From assembly GCA_905221615.1 (NCBI GenBank), contig CAJNDT010004624.1, positions 434,001 to 498,000 on the forward strand: a stretch of DNA of 64,000 nt, read 5' to 3'. The number at the start of each line of letters is the position of its first letter. The stretch's first letter is position 1. This stretch comes from Symbiodinium sp. CCMP2592 (taxonomy: Eukaryota; Sar; Dinophyceae; Suessiales; Symbiodiniaceae). Positions 18,901 through 25,089 of the stretch are shown here, piece by piece. The position numbers and the translations under genes were made by a program. The notes below the pieces were generated by a model. That model was not told the DNA's origin. It saw only the letters and a list, made by a program, of their open reading frames with translations, and made no database searches.

Positions 18901-21335
18901 ATGACAACCCAAAGCGGCACAACGACGAGTGCCGTAAGAGGTTCGAGAAGTTGTACCCGAGGCAACCGGTGCCAGGAACGCCTGGTACACCAGTCCCTGG
19001 GACGCCTGCGGGACCCATGGAGACTGAAGGAGGTCAGGCCGAGATGCCCCAGGGCACCGGCCAAGACTTGGAGTCGGGAAGCACCGAGCCGAGTCAGCCT
19101 TCAAGGCCAAGGGCCATGGAGGGGACCTCTGAGGCTAAGTCAGGCCAGAAGCGAGAGGTTGAGGATGCGGGTGTCCCCGCTCCTTCAAGTGACAGCGGGC
19201 AGCGCCGCGTTACTGGAAAGAGCTCACAAGGAGCGAAGAAGCAGAAGACGCCAGAAGCAAGAGGTGAAAAGCGTCCTCTTGAGGACCAGGAGTTGATGGG
19301 GGGACTGCCCACGCTCCACGAGAAAGGCGAGTGGGAGCCTTTGTTTGCTTACCCTCTGGACGGCAGAGTGGAGGAGCTTGGTGCCTACGACGAGCGAACA
19401 GGCCAGCCCCTTCCCGTTGACAAGGTCAAGACTGCAAGAGGGCGCGAGCTGGACAAGATGGAGGAACACTCTGTCAAGAAGGACATCTCTTGGGAGGAGG
19501 CGCGACGGCAGGGGCTAAAGATAGTCCGAAGCCGGTGGGTGGATGGTTGGAAACCATTGCCCAATGATCCAAATGGGGTGCGCAGCCGCTGCGTAGCCCA
19601 AGAGATCAACGACCACGAGCGCGACGACGTTTTCAGTGGAACACCGCCGTTGCGGACGCACCGCATGGTACTTTCAGCTGCAGCCACTGCAAAGGCTGGC
19701 AGGACCAACCGGCGCAAGCTTATTGCCCGGTATGATGTTTCTGTTGCCTTCTTTCATGCGGTGGCCACGGGCAAAATTGCGGTCGTCCCTCCGAAAGATC
19801 TCGATCAATCGAAGCTCTGGTACTTGCTCAAAGCCATGAATGGCACACGTGAGGCTTCGCGACAGTGGTCAAAGCGCGTGTGTGAGGTCATGACGGAGGC
19901 AGGTTTCTGGGAGGTTCCAGGAATCCCTGGCCTCTTCTACCACGACGAGTGGTGCGTGACCTTGAGCTGCCACGGCGACGACTTTATCGCTGAGGGCGAA
20001 AGCGACGATCTGGATCGACTGGATGCGCTGATGATGCAATCCTTTGAGAGCAAGATATTGCCACGGATTGGCCCTGAGGAGTTCGGAGGCCAGACCACGC
20101 ATGGCGATCATCTGCACCGCATCATTCGATGGAGCGAGCGCGGGTTCACTTGGGAAGCTGATCCTAAGTACTCGCGGCAGATCGTTGAGGAGCTCGGGCT
20201 TACGGACGCTAAGAGCGCAGACGCCCCATGTTCTACGGAATGTGGGAAAGGCCGCAGGGATCTCGAAGATCCTTTGGACGCTGAGGCTGCAGCGAAGTTC
20301 CGGAGACTCGCTGGTACTGCGCTTTACCTGTCCCAGGATCGCCCGACGATCCAGTATGCCTTGTCGGAGATCACCTCTGGCATGGCAAAGCCTACGGTTG
20401 AACACGAGCTCAAGCTCAAGCACCTAGGCCGTTACCTTCTGAAGTACCCGAAGGAAGTTTGGCACTACGAGTACCAGGAGCAGCCTGAGGAAGCTGTGGT
20501 GCTTACGGACTCGGACTGGGGAGCGTGCAAGCGCACGCGCAAGTCTATGTCCAGCTACGCTGAGAGATTTGGGAAGCATCTCATCGATGCTTCGTGTGCC
20601 AAGCAATCGGTGATAGCGCTCAGCTCTGGAGAGGCTGAGTTTTACGCGTTGGTGCGAGGAGCTGCCGCCGGACTGCTGACAGCGCAGATCTGGGAACGGA
20701 TTGGGTTTAAGGGTTTGAAGCTTACCCTGAGAACCGATTCGAGCGCAGCGAAGGGAATCGCGACACGCAAGGGCTCGGGCAAGGTGAAGCACTTGTCCAT
20801 GAAGGAGCTTTGGATACAGGACTGTGTTCAGAGAAAGCAGCTTACGGTGCAGAAGGAACCTACGAAGAGTAACTGGGCCGACTTGGGCACGAAAGCTCTT
20901 TCAGGCTCAAGAGTGACAGAGCTAGTCAAGGGCATGCCTCTCACAAGGGGCTTGGTCATGGCGTGCCTGTTCGCGTCCTTTGGCGTGGCTACGGGGCAGC
21001 CGAAGGAGCGCCAGCTCGAGACTGAAGACGTTTCCTTCTTCATCTACATGCTGATCATCCATATCTTGGCGATCCAGACCATTTGGCGATGGATCAAGTT
21101 TGCGTTTGTGTGGTGGACCACGCCACGTGTTTCAACGAAGCCGGCCCCTACAGCTGGAGGCCGCGTGGACCGACGAGGTCTAGAGGCGAATGCGGGTAGC
21201 CCCGTCTACGTCACCCGTAAGGGCAAGAAGTTTCATAGGAGACACTGTAGACACCTGGGCCAAAACCCGTACACGTTGCAGAGGGCTGAGGCTACGCAAA
21301 GAGGCTTTGGTCCTTGTACAGACTGCAACCCGTGA
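15849..21335 (+). CDS. Ty1/copia gag-pol polyprotein (1828 aa)
   Basis: One uninterrupted frame. A Gln-rich coiled coil (LEQQLQQQLQQ) opens it, then copia-type gag, a KGK-rich basic tract and a CCHC knuckle (C346, C349, H354, C359). The protease has VDTGAG with catalytic D428. The integrase has an HHCC finger (H672, H676, C683, C686) and core D714, D790, E827 in context MSDAEH and GAAERA. The reverse transcriptase has D1296 (RYDVSVAFF) and D1377-D1378 in HGDD, where copia elements normally show YVDD. RNase H shows D1554 (TDSDWG), E1595 (SSGEAEF) and D1630 (RTDSSAA). After RNase H comes an unusual tail: two hydrophobic stretches (about 1700-1715 and 1729-1757) and a terminal Zn-ribbon-like motif (H1796, H1799, C1800, C1823, C1826). 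An Ala/Gly/Ser/Pro linker near 585-637 is encoded by GCGGG...CCCGC hairpin repeats. All catalytic residues are present, so activity is plausible. Confidence 0.95.
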   Translation: MRARMEMEAGLIGTPQAPQMAQQAGQVPLEQQLQQQLQQTNLMLQQMNNRLVTQEAQLLQLQASGLAARGRQSTFDTDMPGPSHPPAPRAGLVDTRQLGKPEVFKGSTEESFSDWSFIFESYLSCIDSRYIDLLEQAKFSKKSFPNRALSDVDRDLSCQFYYILVMLLRGRPLDITYNTGLGEGLESYRRIFEEFHPRVASRYVGTLTTLLSSKFGDDVEGDLAAFEKSVRRYEQESGKTLDEEMLLGIVVNGLKDSSLQSHIIRNSSRLKSFTDVKAELLEISRTNRVLQNLPQPMDLGAAPWKKGKEKGKGKDKGKGKGDKGGKGQGSDKQKPQGANPNKDRECWYCHKKGHVEAECRKKQADAKAKPKAKAKGGGKNRTPHAASPAEGEEEPEPMSASPQEPDLCFGVVAATPSTEASETEVLVDTGAGSHLFRKGFDSGALLGSRVSGPGMVTVTGEPLASDQRLRSQLETSAGTFSVEYAESEKVRFSVLSAGQAATKGTWTVIGPGVQCMVLDKHACKLRKALGETKDTMQLRKKRGVFWLPVNVVKESERVEDPDVLAATRAAKKTVPAKALAGEGEEPGEAGDSAQPGQSSSAGGPADAGSSAANPGAGNSAGAGSSTDGPGAGGPAQRLPEIGDVPMEVSEATRRPKTKKIPDTVSKAEFDEHMLTHLPMRSWCDHCMHGKVREDAHSAREPSGRASEVARISLDYCFLGRALKGPVNSVEEVKVPQDEKDGLLPILVIVDEKSGCVFSGVVAKGVNPYATGLVTEALKFCGRQKVIMMSDAEHSIRALAESAAKSWTGSVQHQTAPKGSHASNGAAERAILELARQVRTLASALENRYKKPLETEGVVFPWLVRHAGWLISRFLVKQDGRTPYERLRGRDFRGEVAECCEVVHYKLDKEKTGKLDKQTSVGVWLGKSLASDEHFLGTAQGIRRCRSIWRRPEEKRWELKHLEGMVGLPWQPRGEPTTVPSDNKAPATPGRRQPSVYITLERQIKHGKTPGCPGCECDDDNPKRHNDECRKRFEKLYPRQPVPGTPGTPVPGTPAGPMETEGGQAEMPQGTGQDLESGSTEPSQPSRPRAMEGTSEAKSGQKREVEDAGVPAPSSDSGQRRVTGKSSQGAKKQKTPEARGEKRPLEDQELMGGLPTLHEKGEWEPLFAYPLDGRVEELGAYDERTGQPLPVDKVKTARGRELDKMEEHSVKKDISWEEARRQGLKIVRSRWVDGWKPLPNDPNGVRSRCVAQEINDHERDDVFSGTPPLRTHRMVLSAAATAKAGRTNRRKLIARYDVSVAFFHAVATGKIAVVPPKDLDQSKLWYLLKAMNGTREASRQWSKRVCEVMTEAGFWEVPGIPGLFYHDEWCVTLSCHGDDFIAEGESDDLDRLDALMMQSFESKILPRIGPEEFGGQTTHGDHLHRIIRWSERGFTWEADPKYSRQIVEELGLTDAKSADAPCSTECGKGRRDLEDPLDAEAAAKFRRLAGTALYLSQDRPTIQYALSEITSGMAKPTVEHELKLKHLGRYLLKYPKEVWHYEYQEQPEEAVVLTDSDWGACKRTRKSMSSYAERFGKHLIDASCAKQSVIALSSGEAEFYALVRGAAAGLLTAQIWERIGFKGLKLTLRTDSSAAKGIATRKGSGKVKHLSMKELWIQDCVQRKQLTVQKEPTKSNWADLGTKALSGSRVTELVKGMPLTRGLVMACLFASFGVATGQPKERQLETEDVSFFIYMLIIHILAIQTIWRWIKFAFVWWTTPRVSTKPAPTAGGRVDRRGLEANAGSPVYVTRKGKKFHRRHCRHLGQNPYTLQRAEATQRGFGPCTDCNP
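16995..17019 (+). repeat. Hairpin of the leader type within gag-pol coding sequence
   Basis: CCTCA-T-GCGG-CTAGCC-CCGC-TGAGG, with the same unpaired T and GCGG/CCGC core as leader hairpin 14935-14961 but different outer arms. Confidence 0.6.
17612..17760 (+). repeat. Cluster of five GCGG...CCGC hairpins in coding sequence
   Basis: Cores at 17612-17627, 17649-17662, 17667-17680, 17694-17707 and 17739-17752. Some have extra pairing arms such as CCCTG/CAGGG and CTGG/CCAG. They encode the repetitive Ala/Gly/Ser/Pro linker before the integrase. Another copy with AGGA/TCCT arms lies at 19162-19184 and a weaker one near 21192-21206. Confidence 0.55.
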
Positions 21336-21377
21336 GTAGTGCAGGTCAGCTGTCCAGCTCAAGGATTCAGCTGGCCA

Positions 21378-21385
21378 TGGAGGGG
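21378..21385 (+). other. Polypurine tract of the retrotransposon
   Basis: A short purine run (GGAGGGG) lies directly before the 3' LTR, the expected plus-strand primer site. It is short compared with most elements. Confidence 0.55.
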
Positions 21386-21521
21386 TGTCAGGATATAAAG
21401 CATGTTCTGACTACCGCCGTTGTATAGCTGTACTTGGTAGCCCCTTTTGGCACGAGGTGAGTAAAATAAGTAGCCTGTGCCTGCGGTGTGTGTGGTTTGA
21501 GGGTTAACCTAAACCCTTGCA
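21386..21521 (+). repeat. 3' LTR (136 bp)
   Basis: Same start, end and internal sequence as the 5' LTR; no difference found on reading. Followed by the target duplication CGTGG at 21522-21526. Confidence 0.93.
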
Positions 21522-21526
21522 CGTGG
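21522..21526. repeat. Target-site duplication, right (CGTGG)
   Basis: Matches 14645-14649. Beyond it the pre-insertion 3' flank of the hemerythrin gene should continue. Confidence 0.9.
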
Positions 21527-23085
21527 GCGCTTTGGCGTCTGTTCTCCTGAGGTCTGACTGGCCTTGACTTACTCGCCTCGGTAGTTTAGTGACTGTCAGA
21601 TGTCCGATCGTGTTACAGGCCTCGGATAGAGTACAGAATGCGGCACTCTCCAGAGCTGGTGATTTACCGTTCCCAACCGAGTCACTGGAATCCACTGGAG
21701 TCATGCGCAGGTCTCGGAGGTACCAAAAAGATGGACCGGCCAGATGGCCAGCCAGCAACTTCTTTTTCTATGTGAAGCTTCGTGAGAACTTCTCACATAC
21801 GCACGACATCTCGGTGTTTTTCCCCACCTTCGGTCTGGGGTCGCTAGATGTTGAGGCAGAATTCTCGACCGCCCCCTGTAATCTCGTCGAAACATGCCAC
21901 AGAGTGACTCTGGAGGCCTATCCCCGCAGTGCCCACCGAGAAGTTTAGAGTTTAGAGTGCTCACCGAAGAATATACGCAGAGGATCCTGTGTCCTGTGAG
22001 GTGACCTTCCAGACAGTTATCCCGCACGGTATGCAGAACTTGCTTGTCTCTGAGGCTGAGGATGTTCGAAGTACATGTGGTTTCCTCTGGTCTCTGGTTA
22101 TGGTGTGAACTTAACGTGTGCGCGTGGGCACAGGTTCTGTCCGTGTTGGGAAGTCGCACGCCTTTTCCTTCACCTCAACGATCAACCCAGATCGCTTGGA
22201 CGAAAACCCCTCGAAGCCAACTTTCGATCCTCCGATCTCCAAGAAGCCCCTGCAAGCCAGAGTCAAGAGACTCCTGCCATGTCGACAGCTTGGGTTCCAG
22301 GAGATGCAACCCGTGGAGGCCGGGGCTTGGGGGTGGGAGGTTTGCTTTCAGGAGAGATTTTGGTTCTGATTGTAGGAAGGGAGGGCCGAATATCTACACC
22401 GTATGCTTGTGACGGATTGTGACGGCTCTTGCAGCATTAGTTTCCTGTGCGTTTTTCCTGGGACAGGGTTCTGCGCCTCGAGCTTCCTGCAGTTAGTTTA
22501 ATTGGGGTGCACGGGGTGGGTGAGCTTCCTGAAGTGTTTGCTCGAATGTCTGTGGGTCAAGAGAGCCCCTCTGAGAGGTGCAGGGCTGGCTTACGACTTC
22601 GTGCGCGATTCGAGACATTTCAATTTCGCCGGCCTGACAAGTCATGACCCACTCCAGTCGTAGAGCGCGAGATACATGTCTGACACATTCTGCACTTTGC
22701 GGGCATTAGGCAGACCCAAGGGCTCCTCGGTGCTGCAGGCCCCGTGCGACATCCCGCTGCGGGTCTTCCACCGCTTGGGCTCCAATCAGTTTGTGCTGAG
22801 CTTGCAGCTTTGGGCAGGTCCGGACCTCAAAGTTTCAGGGAGAGCAGGCTTCGTCTTCTGAAGCCAATTTTCCAGTTCGGCTGAGCAGACTGGGCGTGTC
22901 AAGATTCGTTGTGGTCACAGAACGGTACAAGAATCCAAAAGCCTTACGGCAAAAGCCCGAGAGTCGTAGTCTTGGACGCTGAGAGCGACAGGTGATGATG
23001 TCCTCATGCGGGTTTTGGAGGTCTTCCAACAGGGCCAGCTTCTGGGCCGCTGAGAGGTTGAAATGTGTCAGTGTCAGGTGAAGTC
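21527..23085. other. Intergenic/intronic region upstream of FERRY3
   Basis: No complete gene. A protein-like plus-strand stretch at about 22709-22818 (CDIPLRVFHRLGSNQFVL) after an AG acceptor could be an early exon of the FERRY3 homologue. A minus-strand stretch near 22990-23065 (NLSAAQKLALLEDLQNPHED) also reads like protein and could belong to an opposing gene. Neither could be linked to other exons. Confidence 0.3.
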
Positions 23086-23146
23086 ATACCTGGTGCTGAG
23101 TCTTAAAGACCTAACGGTTAAGTCTTTAAGATTTAGAGCCAGGTAT
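23086..23146. repeat. Perfect nested inverted repeat, 61 nt
   Basis: Outer arms ATACCTGG/CCAGGTAT and inner arms TCTTAAAGAC/GTCTTTAAGA are perfect. It lies about 60 bases before the FERRY3 exon acceptor, probably inside the preceding intron. Confidence 0.75.
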
Positions 23147-23208
23147 AAGCAGATCTGCGGATAGAGCAGCGTTTCCCACCGAGGCTGCCGAGCTGTTTCT
23201 TCCATCAG

Positions 23209-25089
23209 ACGCTTGAGTACGCCACCCTGGCAGTTCGAGAAGCCTTGGCAGAGGAGGAAGATGGAAGCCTAGCAAACGACTTGCCCTCTGCCATATCGCT
23301 GCCGTCCTCGGAGCCCGCGAACCCTGTGCGCAGTCAGCCGGGGAGCATCAACGAAAGGCTGCGAGCTTTGCAGCTGCGAGGCTTGATACCACCAGACAGC
23401 TGTTCCTGGGGCCCGCAACTACGAAGTTGCGGCGGGTCGCAGAGCTGGGACCTGACCTTCTGGTGCGCCTATGACTTCCTGTTGCGGCATCGCCCCACGT
23501 TCTTCCGCACCATTGGCACCTTGGAGGAGTCCTACCTTAAGGGCATTCGCGAGCTACGAGCGGGCCGTGCGGTTGCAATCTCCGAGCTGCAGCGCGCGGC
23601 TCTCAGACCTCAGACTCAGCAGCAACACGCGCCACGCCCCTCTCGAGCCCATGCCGCATATTCAATCATGGTAAATGTCCAAGGTTGTCAGAGCATGGAG
23701 ATGGAGAAGGTCCGTCAGGAGAAAGAGGAGGACGGCAATGCTCCAGTGGACATTCACGTTCTGGTCGGTCAGCATGTGAGTGAGATTGATGCGCTAGAGT
23801 TGCACTGGCAAAGTGAGATCGAGCAGCTAAAGGGAAAGCAGAAAGCATCCTACAGGGAGCTGGTGGTCGACTTCTTCCAGCGGGAGATGGAGATGGCAAA
23901 GCTTGAAGAAACCGGCGTGGCTCCGGAGGATGAAGTACACTCCGAGCCGAACTTGCTCAGGCAGCTCGCACGCCCGTTGCGACCCGAACCACTGGCACCT
24001 GAGGAGACCAACCCCATCAGTGAGGAGGAGCCGCAAGTAGCCCTGCCAGAAGGGAGCCGCCTCACACAAATCTGTGAGGTGCGCACAGTCTTCGGACGTC
24101 AGGCCTTCTTCGTTCTGCGCCTGTGGATCGGCGATGTCATGGACTTTGCCGGAGGTGCCGCGGAGACGGAAGTCCCCACGGCAGATGACGGTGACGGTGC
24201 TGGCCCACAGCTACCAAAAACTTTCCTGGGCATAGACAGCTACGGGCGGCAGGATTCATTTGTTGCAGGCAGCGCTTTCGCCAGCCACGAGCCGGGGGGT
24301 TTGCCAAGGATCCAGGCAGCGTGGACAAAAACTCGTGCTCTGCCCAACCATGTCGTTCGCGGACAGTTCGGAGGTATTCCTTTCTTTCGCTCGGCATCGC
24401 TGCGGTTTTGGGAGGCACCAAGATTGCCACCGCCGGTGACGTTGTCCCCAAACGCCTACTCAGATAAGCTACGCGGGATTGTGATCCCGACGCTGGAACA
24501 CCTGAAATTCGAGACTTCTCAGGCATCGATGCTGCGAGAGTTTGCCATGCGCTGTGCTCGGGTGAGCGATTTCCACTTCAGCCCTCTGAGTGAGCAGCTT
24601 CAGGCCATCAAGGAACAGGAACTTTCGAGTTCTGGGCCTTTGCGTGCTGGCGACTACTTCTGCACCCGACACTCGAACCTCGGGGGTCAGGTGCAGGCTG
24701 CTTTTCACCTCTTGGTGGCCGCACCGCTGGCAACCGCTCCGGCCGACGAAGTAGCAGCTCCAGTTCATCGGGCCTTGAAGCGCATGCTTTGGGATTGCCA
24801 TCGCTGTCGTGTGTCTGAGTTGACAATTCCTCTCCTTCTCCTTGACATTGGGACCTTTGAGACATCCTTGCCTTATGCTGTTGCACAGCGACGGGCCGAG
24901 AATTCTCTTCGAGCACTGAAAGGGGCATTGACAGCCTTGACAGATGACCTGTCGCCCTCGGAGATGCCAGGCTTGGAGTTGATCAATCTGGTGCTGCCGC
25001 TTTCGTGCTCGCAGAGCATCAGTAGCAACATGCCCTCCGTGGCCAGCACGACTCAGACTTTCTTGAGGCACTCGTTCCAGTGCGTGTAA
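23209..25089 (+). CDS. FERRY3: FERRY complex subunit 3 (C12orf4) homologue, large exon
   Basis: A 627-codon exon begins after a classical acceptor (CTGTTTCTTCCATCAG) and reads TLEYATLAVREALAEEE onward. No ATG is present, so one or more N-terminal exons lie upstream. Similarity to the human C12orf4 family (DUF2362) runs along the length: FFRTIGTLEESYLKGI, the coiled-coil HWQSEIEQLKGKQKASYREL, SDFHFSPLSEQL, the near-invariant TRHSNL block followed by AAFHLLV, then SELTIPLLLLD and AQRRAENSLRALKG. In animals FERRY3 belongs to the five-subunit FERRY complex that links early endosomes (Rab5) to mRNAs. Whether the whole complex exists here is unknown. The stop at 25087-25089 is close to the family's usual end. 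GC-rich third positions mark it as genuine; the 307-codon antisense frame over its 3' part is a shadow. Confidence 0.85.
   Translation, partial: TLEYATLAVREALAEEEDGSLANDLPSAISLPSSEPANPVRSQPGSINERLRALQLRGLIPPDSCSWGPQLRSCGGSQSWDLTFWCAYDFLLRHRPTFFRTIGTLEESYLKGIRELRAGRAVAISELQRAALRPQTQQQHAPRPSRAHAAYSIMVNVQGCQSMEMEKVRQEKEEDGNAPVDIHVLVGQHVSEIDALELHWQSEIEQLKGKQKASYRELVVDFFQREMEMAKLEETGVAPEDEVHSEPNLLRQLARPLRPEPLAPEETNPISEEEPQVALPEGSRLTQICEVRTVFGRQAFFVLRLWIGDVMDFAGGAAETEVPTADDGDGAGPQLPKTFLGIDSYGRQDSFVAGSAFASHEPGGLPRIQAAWTKTRALPNHVVRGQFGGIPFFRSASLRFWEAPRLPPPVTLSPNAYSDKLRGIVIPTLEHLKFETSQASMLREFAMRCARVSDFHFSPLSEQLQAIKEQELSSSGPLRAGDYFCTRHSNLGGQVQAAFHLLVAAPLATAPADEVAAPVHRALKRMLWDCHRCRVSELTIPLLLLDIGTFETSLPYAVAQRRAENSLRALKGALTALTDDLSPSEMPGLELINLVLPLSCSQSISSNMPSVASTTQTFLRHSFQCV

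Larger units (their letters stand above)
14650..21521 (+). mobile_element. Ty1/copia LTR retrotransposon, apparently intact
   Basis: A 6.87-kb element bounded by two 136-bp LTRs (TG...CA) that read as identical, flanked by a 5-bp duplication CGTGG. It has a primer-binding site, a hairpin-rich leader, a basic upstream frame and one long gag-pol frame. Domain order gag, protease, integrase, reverse transcriptase, RNase H places it in Ty1/copia. Identical LTRs and absence of stops or frameshifts in 1828 codons indicate very recent insertion, and the element may still be active. It landed just behind the hemerythrin stop codon in the same orientation. Unusual traits are LTRs that are very short for the superfamily and a C-terminal extension after RNase H. 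Confidence 0.95.
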
